A DNA stretch of 38,880 nucleotides, taken from positions 1 through 38,880 of the forward strand of contig DHSR01000082.1 in assembly GCA_002410555.1 (NCBI GenBank), given 5' to 3'. Source of the stretch: Bacteroidales bacterium UBA5281. Lineage in GTDB: Bacteria > Bacteroidota > Bacteroidia > Bacteroidales > Lentimicrobiaceae. The translations under genes were made by a program, and so were the position numbers. Shown piece by piece: positions 1 to 7,814 of this stretch; the stretch's first letter is position 1, and each line of letters opens with the position of its first letter. The notes under the pieces were generated by a model that saw nothing but the letters and a program-made list of their open reading frames with translations, had not been told where the DNA came from and did no database searches.

Positions 1-446
1 GATGAATCGCTCAATTTAGGTTCAATTGGAAAATTGGACGTGCCTTTATTGAAATAACCAAGCATCCTGTCTCCCGCCGTGTTGCTCCAAGAATGGTTAG
101 TCCAGGTCCATGTTACATTTCCCCAGGACGAAGTTCGTCTATAATAACCAAAACGCACATTATCTGCCTGAAGGCAACCGGTAACCAACACATTCTTGAC
201 TAGTTGGGACGCATTATATGCATTATAGGTATTATTCTCGGCAACCGAAATGGATCCCGCTGGGCTCATTATGCCTTTGCCCCCGCCAGGTGCAGTATAA
301 CCCGGCATTTCTTCCTCAGGAATCCTTTCCTTTATAACTGTTTGCGTCTGTGCAATTTTCTGAGCACTCGCATTTGCCAAAAGTAAAATGAAAAATACCA
401 GGGATACGATTTGCCTGGTACCGATGCTTTGTGTAATTGTCTTCAT
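1..446 (-). CDS. Choice-of-anchor L domain secreted protein, N-terminal part (truncated by window edge)
   Basis: Only the first 148 codons are inside the window; the gene continues past base 1. The ATG at 446 opens a signal peptide (basic start, hydrophobic stretch to residue 30, then A-S-A-Q). Residues 75-148 read NAYNASQLVKNVLV, then VRFGYY and MLGYFNKG, then FPIEPKL. This resembles the start of the choice-of-anchor L domain found on Bacteroidota surface proteins, where anchoring is often by a C-terminal T9SS tail or gliding-type domain; that end is not visible. The role is probably an exported surface or adhesion protein. No TAnnTTTG element was found upstream on this strand. Reading frame and signal peptide are clear; the domain name rests on pattern recognition. 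Confidence 0.75.
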   Translation of the reverse strand, partial: MKTITQSIGTRQIVSLVFFILLLANASAQKIAQTQTVIKERIPEEEMPGYTAPGGGKGIMSPAGSISVAENNTYNAYNASQLVKNVLVTGCLQADNVRFGYYRRTSSWGNVTWTWTNHSWSNTAGDRMLGYFNKGTSNFPIEPKLSDS

Positions 447-914
447 GGTTAAAGGTATTTATGAATAACTTGGTTAATATCTTTGGTTAAATCTGACATT
501 ATTTTTTGCAGGGGCTCAATTTACTGTCCAAATAAGTAGGCAATACTACTATTCAGGGGGTTCAATTGAGCCCGATAGTCAAAATCGCGTCTTTGAGATA
601 AAAAAGACACTATTACCTCCGGTAAAACTTACCGGGCAAAAGGTGGGGTTTGATATAATAAAAAGTAGAAAGGAGTTGTAGATGAATCCTGGAAATCAAC
701 AAATTATAGAAGAAATGTTGATTATTAACCAGAATCACTACGGTAAAATCGTCAATGTCTTATAGTGGCATTATATTACTGATACGAAAGTACGACACAA
801 AGCAAATTAATAACAGCGTAAAACGATGGAATCTTAATACTCTTATTTACGTATGCCAAATTTTGACAATAAAGAAAAAGTGTTTATATTTGTGCTTTCT
901 CATTTTTCGAATTA
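447..914. other. Structured intergenic spacer, no confident gene
   Basis: This spacer separates the divergent genes at 446 and 915. It holds a plus-strand TATCTTTG element (478-485), a 10-bp perfect inverted repeat (GGGCTCAATT 512-521, AATTGAGCCC 564-573) enclosing a 5-bp stem (535-539 with 546-550), and a perfect 7-bp hairpin with a 3-base loop (619-635). A 27-codon ORF at 682-765 (starting MNPGNQQII) is preceded by AGGAG at 672-676, but nothing else supports it. The 70-codon frame starting at 755 overlaps the promoter of the next gene and looks spurious. A small RNA, a leader or binding sites for the adjacent regulators are all possible. Confidence 0.5.
862..892 (+). promoter_or_regulatory. 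Bacteroidota-type promoter of the first response regulator
   Basis: TTTG at 862-865, a 19-base spacer, then TATATTTG at 885-892 match the Bacteroidota primary-sigma consensus (TTTG, about 19 bases, TAnnTTTG) in both boxes. Transcription would start near 899, giving a leader of about 15 bases before the ATG at 915. This is the best two-box promoter in the window and supports the start chosen for the gene. Confidence 0.7.
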
Positions 915-1640
915 ATGGAAACAGACCAGGCAAATTCAACACTTCCAAAAATAATGATTGTGGATGATGATGCCATCATCAGAGCAGGACTGCGTTATGC
1001 GATAAAGATGACCCAAAAATTTGAAATGGTAGGAGAGGCACCCGACGGCGAAATATTTCTGGAGATGTTAAAAACACGGGATCCGGATTATGTTATCCTT
1101 GATTTAATGATGCCTGGCCCGGATGGAACGGATGTAGCCCGCGCAGCACTGGATATTAAGCCTGAAATAAAAATTATCGTTTACAGTTCATTGATTGAAA
1201 AGCAAACTCTGGTAAACCTTCTGGATCTGGGCATTTTTAGTTACATTCTCAAAACTGAAGGCTTCAAGGAGATGATTCAGGCCCTGCAAAAAATTGCAAA
1301 CCACCAGCCCTTCTTTTCATCAGAATTATTGGGTGAGGTATTAAGAAACCAATTATCTCCTAAAAACCCAAATCAATTTTCCGAACGTGAACTTGAGGTA
1401 CTGATATGGATGTGTAAGGGTCTTTCTATCGATGAGATTGCCACTCACCTTTTTCTCAGTCCCAAAACAATAGCAAAACACCGTTCCAATATGCTTCGGA
1501 AAGCAAAGGTGAAATCATCGCTTGAACTCATCCTTTGGGGGCTGAAATCAGGAGTAGTAAGTTTAAGGCAAATAAGTTACAAAGATGGGTATCAAAAGGA
1601 ATGGAGCTTAAACAATGATTATTATCAGGATTCACCTTGA
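915..1640 (+). CDS. NarL/LuxR-type response regulator
   Basis: A 241-residue two-domain transcriptional regulator. The receiver domain (about 12-130) carries the acidic cluster D17-D18-D19, the phospho-acceptor D63 in VILDLMMPG, and the conserved K113 in YILKTEG, so it should be phosphorylatable. A LuxR-type helix-turn-helix follows (about 153-215: FSERELEVL, then IDEIATHLFLSPKTIAKH). The consensus promoter at 862-892 lies just upstream. No histidine kinase is adjacent, so the partner is unknown. Only 11 bases separate it from the next regulator, and the two are probably co-transcribed. Target genes are unknown; the structured spacer and the surface-protein gene to the left are candidates. 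Confidence 0.9.
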   Translation: METDQANSTLPKIMIVDDDAIIRAGLRYAIKMTQKFEMVGEAPDGEIFLEMLKTRDPDYVILDLMMPGPDGTDVARAALDIKPEIKIIVYSSLIEKQTLVNLLDLGIFSYILKTEGFKEMIQALQKIANHQPFFSSELLGEVLRNQLSPKNPNQFSERELEVLIWMCKGLSIDEIATHLFLSPKTIAKHRSNMLRKAKVKSSLELILWGLKSGVVSLRQISYKDGYQKEWSLNNDYYQDSP

Positions 1641-1651
1641 AGAGCTAACTA

Positions 1652-2311
1652 ATGGAACAACACGGTATATTTATTGCTGATCCACATGCGCTTTTCAGAG
1701 AAGGGCTGAAAAAAGTAATTCAAACCATTCCTTTTTTAACTGTAGCCGGCGAATGTAGTCATTTTGATCAACTGCTACCGGCGCTAATCCAACATTCACC
1801 TCCAGAACTATTATTGATTCACCTGATTCCATTTAAACCATGGGTTGAAGTTACAGAGCATATAATAAAGGAATATCCTGAAACAAAAACAATAACGATA
1901 TTAAACGATTTGGAGCACCACCACGCACAACATTTAATAGATCTGAATGTAAATGGGGTGCTGCATACTTCCATTGCTGAATCAGAACTTAAACATGCGT
2001 TCCACATCATGGCTCAGGGCAAAAAATATTTCTCAAGCTCGATAATACCTTTGGTCACATTCAGGAAATACAGCCAAGAAGACGATTTATTTAATCCCTC
2101 GCAAATAAAATGGAAGCCGAGGGATCTGGAATTGATAAGATATCTGTGCAAGGGTTATGACAACCATCAGATCTGTGAAGAGCTATGTTTGCAATGCCGA
2201 ACGGTGGAAGGTCTTAAAACAAAACTTATGATTAAGGCCAATGTGCCCAATACGGTCAATCTGATATTATTTGCACTAAAAAACAAACTGGTAGATATCA
2301 ATGAATTGTAA
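1652..2311 (+). CDS. LuxR-type regulator with a degenerate (pseudo-) receiver domain
   Basis: A 219-residue protein with the same layout as its upstream neighbour: receiver-like fold at 1-125 and LuxR-like helix-turn-helix at about 148-212 (WKPRDLELIRYLCKG, then ICEELCLQCRTVEGLK). The phosphorylation chemistry looks lost. The position equivalent to the phospho-acceptor Asp is H57 (LLLIHLIP), only one Asp (D10) remains of the acidic pair, and the conserved Lys of the GYLLK motif is T106. It therefore probably acts without phosphorylation, for example as a constitutive or ligand-controlled regulator or as a heterodimer partner of the upstream regulator. The gene begins 11 bases after the upstream stop and converges on the polyferredoxin gene with a 15-base gap. 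Confidence 0.8.
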   Translation: MEQHGIFIADPHALFREGLKKVIQTIPFLTVAGECSHFDQLLPALIQHSPPELLLIHLIPFKPWVEVTEHIIKEYPETKTITILNDLEHHHAQHLIDLNVNGVLHTSIAESELKHAFHIMAQGKKYFSSSIIPLVTFRKYSQEDDLFNPSQIKWKPRDLELIRYLCKGYDNHQICEELCLQCRTVEGLKTKLMIKANVPNTVNLILFALKNKLVDINEL

Positions 2312-2326
2312 CCTTCACACCAGTTA

Positions 2327-4237
2327 CTAATCAAAATTGAAAGGGTTACTTACCTCTTGTTGGGTTCCATCGCTCAGGTGCACTTTAAGCTCAGGCTCAC
2401 TGATAATAGATCTAATTTCCTCTCCGGTTGTCATTGAATCAACAAAACTGATCCAAAGTGCTATGCCATTGGGGGTAAATGCTGTTTCAAAACCCACCAC
2501 TCCCCTGTTGTTGCTCACATGACTCAGCAATGACCAGGATTCATCCATCATTCCCGGCATGGCAGCCTGGTGAAAGTCCAATTTTAAAGTGTCAAGTTGG
2601 GCGGAGGTATAAGTATCAAACCCATTAAAAGTAAGCTTAACCGGCTCATATACTTTATTCAGATATTCAATTAACGACAATCTGTGTATGTCAGAAACAT
2701 CAGCAACTTTAAAATTTGTTCTGGCTTCTGTTTCTTCCCCATTTGCCATTTCCCAACTCACTTTCTTCTGCTCAATCATGCTTTTTATCTTTTCCGGTGA
2801 AAGCAGTTGCTCATCAAAATAAAATACCGCATGCACAGGTTCACCAAAACTGGTTTCAAAGGCCAATATTCCATGGGTTTGTTCTGCTTTAATGAACAAT
2901 AAGCCGGCATCACCCGGATCAAAGAACTGGTCTATACCAATTTCAACAGATGCAATCTCAATGAGTTCAGCCGAAGGAGCTGTAATGACTTCTTTAACCG
3001 GTGTAAACATAGCCTGTTTGATGATTTCCGCGCTGGTGATTGCAGGATTGTACCATACCTTTACGCTTTTATCACTCACAAAGGTCTCTGCACCCAGCAC
3101 GCCTTCCACCTCTTTCATGTGATTAACAAAGGCCATGGAACTGCCGTAACACTTTACATTTTTCAGGTTGGACTGGCGGTATATTTCTGCCGAATCCATC
3201 TCTTCGGAGCTACCCCATATTACACTTACTGTTGGGATATCTGTAAAAGAAGCAAAAGCTAAGCCCAATCCTATTAGCAGTAATGTTGCAGAGGCAGGTA
3301 GCCACCTGAGGTTACGATGATTGATTTTAAGGGTGTCCTTTTCGGGGCATTGGGTAATGCAGTCACCACACATATGGCAATCTATATGATCTACTTTCGG
3401 TTGATCAAAGATTCGAATGGCCATGGGACAGGCTTTATCACACTTGCGACAGGAAGTACAGGTACTGCTTTCGCGGGTAACCTTAAACAATGGCAGCCAA
3501 TTTGATTTAAGAGTAATGCTTTCCAGCAGAAAGCCCGACAGACACAAGGCGGCCAATAGCCATACCCAGCTGATTGCAATACCAACCAATAGCGTTAATA
3601 TAAGGTATAGGGCTATTATTCCTAAAAAGACAAAACCGTAAGTAAAAATATTGGATGCTGCACTCAGTGGACAAACATACTTGCACCAAAACTGCCGGAC
3701 AAAAAAGGAGCCTGGAATGACCAGTAACAGACTGATTATGGCATAACTCCAGACCACGTCGTGTCCAAAGCCGGTAAAAGCCGCATAATAAGGATCAAAG
3801 GTGCGGCAAAATAGTTCACTGCTGGAAACCGAAAAATAGAACACTATAAACAACAATCCGTATTTCAGTATTCTAAGTGTACGATCGGCCCATCCCCGCA
3901 CTACAAAATTCAATTTTAATTTGCGACCTTGCCTGCCGAGCCATTCCGTAAAGGTACCAATGGGACATACATAGCTACAAAACAGCTTGCTTAGCAAAAA
4001 TACACCTGCAACAAGCGCCAGGCCCATAAAAATCTGGGTAGCGGTCATGGTGCAGGCCAGAGAATTGCTTACCAGATACGAAGATAGCGCCTGCATTCCG
4101 CCAAAAGGGCAATAGGCTTCAAAATCAGCAAGATATGACTTGTCAAAAATGGGCCGCAACACCATATACCCCAATAACGCCAGTATAACCCATTGAATAC
4201 TAATGCGATAGATGTTGTGTTTTTTATTCCTGGCCAT
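2327..4237 (-). CDS. Membrane polyferredoxin (NapH/FixG-like) with C-terminal HMA-like repeats
   Basis: A 636-residue inner-membrane iron-sulfur protein. Residues 15-240 hold about five or six hydrophobic segments with NapH/FixG-style cysteine motifs: C43-P, C87xxxC91-P and C185xxxC189-P. Two 4Fe-4S ferredoxin motifs follow (C260, C263, C266, C270-P and C287, C290, C293, C297-P), then another membrane segment at 315-332. The remaining 300 residues contain three HMA-like ferredoxin-fold units (about 357-415, 430-490 and 553-615), related to each other by GVLGAETF, GILAFETSF and GVVGFETAF. The metal-binding CxxC is absent; only C363 remains in the first unit. Electron transfer across or at the membrane is likely; donor and acceptor are unknown. 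It has its own promoter at 4258-4287 and no operon partner. Confidence 0.8.
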   Translation of the reverse strand: MARNKKHNIYRISIQWVILALLGYMVLRPIFDKSYLADFEAYCPFGGMQALSSYLVSNSLACTMTATQIFMGLALVAGVFLLSKLFCSYVCPIGTFTEWLGRQGRKLKLNFVVRGWADRTLRILKYGLLFIVFYFSVSSSELFCRTFDPYYAAFTGFGHDVVWSYAIISLLLVIPGSFFVRQFWCKYVCPLSAASNIFTYGFVFLGIIALYLILTLLVGIAISWVWLLAALCLSGFLLESITLKSNWLPLFKVTRESSTCTSCRKCDKACPMAIRIFDQPKVDHIDCHMCGDCITQCPEKDTLKINHRNLRWLPASATLLLIGLGLAFASFTDIPTVSVIWGSSEEMDSAEIYRQSNLKNVKCYGSSMAFVNHMKEVEGVLGAETFVSDKSVKVWYNPAITSAEIIKQAMFTPVKEVITAPSAELIEIASVEIGIDQFFDPGDAGLLFIKAEQTHGILAFETSFGEPVHAVFYFDEQLLSPEKIKSMIEQKKVSWEMANGEETEARTNFKVADVSDIHRLSLIEYLNKVYEPVKLTFNGFDTYTSAQLDTLKLDFHQAAMPGMMDESWSLLSHVSNNRGVVGFETAFTPNGIALWISFVDSMTTGEEIRSIISEPELKVHLSDGTQQEVSNPFNFD

Positions 4238-4257
4238 ATTAAATTGATTTTAAAGCT

Positions 4258-4287
4258 CAAAAATAGGAACAATAGGCACAACTCAAT
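4258..4287 (-). promoter_or_regulatory. Promoter of the polyferredoxin gene
   Basis: Read on the minus strand, TATTTTTG (complement of 4258-4265) lies 18 bases from a TTG box (within 4284-4287), fitting the Bacteroidota -33/-7 arrangement. It ends about 20 bases before the ATG at 4237. Confidence 0.5.
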
Positions 4288-4352
4288 TAATGTTCCTCTA
4301 TTTTAGAATCATTATGAATAATCTTACACAGGAGAATATGCTAAAAATTGAG

Positions 4353-4360
4353 TAAATTTG
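4353..4360 (+). promoter_or_regulatory. -7 element (TAAATTTG) that decides the start of the nuclease-family gene
   Basis: TAAATTTG matches TAnnTTTG, although no clear -33 box is present. It lies downstream of a possible TTG start at 4348. Transcription beginning near 4367 would exclude that start and favour the ATG at 4381. Confidence 0.45.
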
Positions 4361-4380
4361 TTGGCAGTAAAAGCCAGCCT

Positions 4381-5418
4381 ATGAAAATTATATTTCAGGG
4401 AATGATCACTATGTTTCTGTTAACGTGCAGTTTTGCACTGAGCGCTCAGTCGGTTGATAGTATACGGTCGTTCAGAATTATGTTTTACAATGTGGAAAAC
4501 CTGTTTGATCCTTTTCATGACAGTTTAAAACATGATGAAGAGTTTACCCCTCGCGGTATGCGGGCATGGACCTGGAAAAAGTTCGAGAAAAAACTGCACA
4601 ATACCTCAAAAGTAATCATTAGTGCGGGTGGGTGGCGACCGCCTGAAATTGTAGCCTTCTGCGAAATAGAGAACCGGTTTTGTCTTACTCAGCTGCTAAA
4701 GCGCACTCCTTTGGAAAGATTTGGGTATCGGATAATCCACGAAGAATCGCCAGATGCCCGTGGGATTGACGTAGCTGCCATATACCGATCCGATAGGTTT
4801 AAAGAGCTTTCCCATGAAGCCATTCCCGTTTTTTACGAAGGCGACACCGTTTCAACCACCCGATACATTCTATACATTAAAGGATTGGTTAGTCCTACCG
4901 ATACACTTCATTTTTTCGTGAACCACTGGCCATCAAAATATGGAGGTGCTACGGCCACTATTCCCCGGAGGCGGGATGCTGCGCTGACACTTCGTGCAAA
5001 AATTGACTCCATCGGATACATTCAACCGGAAGCGAGAATCGTGATAACGGGCGATTTTAATGATACCCCCCTGGATGAAAGCCTGTATGTTCATTTGAAT
5101 GCAAAAGCCAATCAGGATTCAACAGGATTTTATCTGTGCAATCTGATGATACCTTTTTTGGGTAAATGGGACAGAGGCACCCACAAGTTTCGGGAAGAAT
5201 GGAGTGTGCTAGATCAGTTTATTGTATCTTCTCCCCTGCTGAGAAGCAAAACCGGGCTGCGCATTTCCACCAAAGGAGCCGAAATTCTGAGGTTGCCTTT
5301 CCTGTTGGAAGATGACTTAGTTCACAATGGTACCAGACCTTTCCGAACCTATAACGGCATGGTGTACCAGGGTGGATTCAGCGACCATTTACCAATAATG
5401 CTACATCTGGAATACTGA
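4381..5418 (+). CDS. Secreted endonuclease/exonuclease/phosphatase family protein
   Basis: A 345-residue exported member of the Mg-dependent EEP fold (DNase I, exonuclease III and inositol phosphatase relatives). After a signal peptide (residues 1-23, ending S-A-Q) come the family motifs in order: FYNVENLFD (N37, E39), FCEIENR (E95), VNHWPSK (N181, H182), TGDFND (D225, N227) and SDHLP (D335, H336). All expected metal and catalytic positions are present. Bacteroidota members of this type are usually annotated only as endonuclease/exonuclease/phosphatase family, and the substrate cannot be read from sequence; extracellular nucleic acid or a phosphoester is possible. An in-frame TTG at 4348 would add 11 residues ahead of the signal peptide. 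The ATG at 4381 is preferred because it begins the signal peptide directly and lies after the -7 element at 4353-4360. Confidence 0.85.
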   Translation: MKIIFQGMITMFLLTCSFALSAQSVDSIRSFRIMFYNVENLFDPFHDSLKHDEEFTPRGMRAWTWKKFEKKLHNTSKVIISAGGWRPPEIVAFCEIENRFCLTQLLKRTPLERFGYRIIHEESPDARGIDVAAIYRSDRFKELSHEAIPVFYEGDTVSTTRYILYIKGLVSPTDTLHFFVNHWPSKYGGATATIPRRRDAALTLRAKIDSIGYIQPEARIVITGDFNDTPLDESLYVHLNAKANQDSTGFYLCNLMIPFLGKWDRGTHKFREEWSVLDQFIVSSPLLRSKTGLRISTKGAEILRLPFLLEDDLVHNGTRPFRTYNGMVYQGGFSDHLPIMLHLEY

Positions 5419-5455
5419 TCTTTATTTTTGAGCCTCCACCAAATAGTGCATATTG

Positions 5456-5564
5456 CCACAAAGGTCCAAAGACCTACCGAGCCTTGCAGGCAGGCACTAA
5501 AAATCCCTGATTTTTATTTTCTTATTTCCAACCCTTTGTGGGCCATGCTTTCTTGGTGCCTGCC
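5456..5564. repeat. Interlocking inverted repeats in a convergent spacer
   Basis: Two perfect 9-bp inverted repeats interleave rather than nest: CCACAAAGG (5456-5464) with CCTTTGTGG (5533-5541), and GGCAGGCAC (5489-5497) with GTGCCTGCC (5556-5564). Small hairpins sit inside, GGTC/GACC at 5463-5474 and the A/T-rich stem at 5499-5515. The element lies between the 3' ends of two convergent genes. It looks like a degenerate intergenic repeat and may also end transcription from either side. Confidence 0.5.
5499..5520 (+). terminator. Possible weak terminator between convergent genes
   Basis: A 7-bp stem AAAAATC/GATTTTT with a CCT loop (5499-5515) is followed by ATTTT. It lies 80 bases after the nuclease-family stop codon and faces the end of comEC. 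The stem is A/T-rich, so termination would be weak. Confidence 0.3.
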
Positions 5565-5705
5565 AGCCGCAAAGTAGTGGAGGTTGGTCTTAGTGGAATT
5601 CTTTTCCTCCTATTTTATTCGGATGGCCTTATTATTTTTTATATCCGCGCAAATCAACTCTTCTTCCGCTATAATTTTATTTTGGATATTCCCGATCTCA
5701 TAATG

Positions 5706-7814
5706 CTAATTCATCCGAAATATCCAGGCTCCATTATCACGGACATTATAACAGGGCACATTCATTTTCCGAAAATCCTCGAGCCATTGCGTGGTTCTGC
5801 GATTGGAATTTGAAGCATCTATAATGAACTCGGCACCAGGGAAGTAAAGCGCCAATTCAACCGCCTTATACCAAACATTAGAAGTAAGTATTACATAGTT
5901 TACTTTCAATTGACGGCCGGTTGCAGGCAGTCGATGCTTACGCGACACTATGGCAAACCGCATGTCATCAAACAATACCATTCCCTGGTTAAGATAAAGC
6001 ATAGCATGGTTGGAAAGCGTTGAATCCAATCTGACTATTGGCGATGAATGTAGGCCGGTTTTTACTTTGAAACCCTGTAAAGGATAATCAAGTTTTTGTG
6101 GGGACAGGCTCAGCACACTATCTGTTAACAACAAATGGTGCTTTCCCTGAATAAAACTGATGGCCGTGCCCCGGTTAATCTGATGTACAACCACCAGTTG
6201 TTGCCTGGAGCGTGTAATAGACACCCTTGCATAATCCGATGCAAGCAGTAAAAGCGAAATCAGTACAACATAAACCCATTGTTTACGCCGGCTTACCCAC
6301 CACCCAAACAAAGCCAGTACCAATACATAAAGTGCTATTGCGGCCAGACTACTCAGGAACAACTCACGGCTGACCGCACCTGGCAATTGCTCAATAAAGG
6401 AAACAGCATTATTCAGGAACTTAACTTCCCAAACCAGCACGAGGGCAGCTATTTTACCAACTGCCGGGATAAATGACAAAAACACAAAAACCACTCCCGT
6501 ATAGATCAGCACTCCGGCAAGAGGAATTACCAGGAGATTAGCCAATAAAAAATAGTTCGGAAACTGATGAAAATAGAGTATTGATATGGGGGCAGTAGCC
6601 AATTGAGCTGCAACAGACACCAGAATGATATCCCAGACATACGCAGGAAGTTTATGGACAGGCGCATAAATTTGCTTAAATTGAGGCTGAAATACCACAA
6701 TACCAATAACTGCCGCATAGGATAACTGAAATCCTACTTCGAAAATCATAGCCGGATTTACAAGTAGCAATATAAATGCTGATGCGCTCAGGGTATTAAG
6801 TATATGTGACTTTCTGTTAAGGGCCCCTCCTACCGCCACCAGTGAAAACATAAGTGAAGCACGCATTACCGAAGGTGCCAGGCCGGTAATAAGCGCGTAC
6901 AGCCAGATAATTGCAATGATGACAAGTGGTCGGAGAAAACGCGGAGACTTTGGACGGCGCAGAAAAAAGAACAACTTATCGGCAAGTAAAAATATGATGC
7001 CCACATGCAGGCCTGAGACACACAAAATGTGCATGGCACCGGCACCGGAAAACTCCTTACGCTGATCAGGATCAAGCATATCATCATAACCTATTAACAG
7101 CGCTGAAGCTACAGCAAACTCCTTTCCCGATATATTATATCGCGTGAAAATGCTTAAAAATCTGTCCCGGACAGCATAGGCAAATTTCTGCAAAACATTT
7201 CCTTCATTTTCACCGGTAACCAATAGCCTGCCAGCAGGAATGAAAACCTGATGGAATACATTCTTATTTGCCAGATACCGGGCATAATCAAATTCACCCG
7301 GATTGGCCGGTTCCCGGACCCGGCTAAGCGGTTCCGCAAAAACGATACGGTCGCCATAACTTAAAGGCGCCATTGAATCCAGTGGAATATATACCATCAG
7401 TTTCCCCCTGGTTTCAAACAAACTGTCGCTTACCAAAGCCCTGTCAACTTTTATGGTAAACCGGATGGAATTTGTACGGGAAGCTGGCTGATCAATCACA
7501 ACTCCTGACCAAACCATGGCTTTTTCTGAGATTAAACGGCTGAAATGATTGTCATACCGCAATTCATTAAAACCCGAAAACCGCAACATACCAAGCAAAA
7601 TCATCATAATATTAAGCGCCAGGCCAAATACCCACCGGCGCGAGTAAACCATATACTTTTTGCCAGATAAATGAAGAAAACTGGTGATGCATAACAAAGA
7701 AAAAATGATGGTAAGCAGCAATAACTGATCAAGAAACCAAAAACGGGCAATAAGAATACCTGCCAGAAAAGGCAGCAACAGCCTTACGAAAGGAAATTTA
7801 GGCCAGATTCTCAT
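5706..7814 (-). CDS. comEC: ComEC/Rec2-type DNA uptake channel protein
   Basis: A 702-residue polytopic membrane protein. N-terminal membrane helices (about 9-80) are followed by a soluble OB-like DUF4131 region (about 100-210). The Competence domain begins near 225 and contains GAGAMHILCVSGLHVGI and GLAPSVMRASLM, the diagnostic ComEC signatures, followed by a string of hydrophobic helices to about 520. ComEC forms the inner-membrane channel for single-stranded DNA in transformation. The C-terminal part (about 540-702) sits where other ComEC proteins carry a metallo-beta-lactamase-like nuclease, but no HxHxDH motif is present. DNA processing in this protein is therefore either absent or done elsewhere. 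No other competence genes are in the window. The ATG at 7814 gives a normal family N-terminus. Confidence 0.9.
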   Translation of the reverse strand: MRIWPKFPFVRLLLPFLAGILIARFWFLDQLLLLTIIFSLLCITSFLHLSGKKYMVYSRRWVFGLALNIMMILLGMLRFSGFNELRYDNHFSRLISEKAMVWSGVVIDQPASRTNSIRFTIKVDRALVSDSLFETRGKLMVYIPLDSMAPLSYGDRIVFAEPLSRVREPANPGEFDYARYLANKNVFHQVFIPAGRLLVTGENEGNVLQKFAYAVRDRFLSIFTRYNISGKEFAVASALLIGYDDMLDPDQRKEFSGAGAMHILCVSGLHVGIIFLLADKLFFFLRRPKSPRFLRPLVIIAIIWLYALITGLAPSVMRASLMFSLVAVGGALNRKSHILNTLSASAFILLLVNPAMIFEVGFQLSYAAVIGIVVFQPQFKQIYAPVHKLPAYVWDIILVSVAAQLATAPISILYFHQFPNYFLLANLLVIPLAGVLIYTGVVFVFLSFIPAVGKIAALVLVWEVKFLNNAVSFIEQLPGAVSRELFLSSLAAIALYVLVLALFGWWVSRRKQWVYVVLISLLLLASDYARVSITRSRQQLVVVHQINRGTAISFIQGKHHLLLTDSVLSLSPQKLDYPLQGFKVKTGLHSSPIVRLDSTLSNHAMLYLNQGMVLFDDMRFAIVSRKHRLPATGRQLKVNYVILTSNVWYKAVELALYFPGAEFIIDASNSNRRTTQWLEDFRKMNVPCYNVRDNGAWIFRMN

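Noticed and set aside
682..765. 27-codon ORF with a Shine-Dalgarno-like AGGAG
   Set aside because: Too short and without homology to call as a gene; kept only as part of the spacer finding.
4348..4380. TTG start adding 11 residues to the nuclease-family protein
   Set aside because: It precedes the -7 element at 4353-4360 and would put a polar stretch before the signal peptide.
5538..5813. 91-codon frame downstream of the nuclease-family gene
   Set aside because: It runs antisense into comEC, has no protein-like features and crosses the repeat region.
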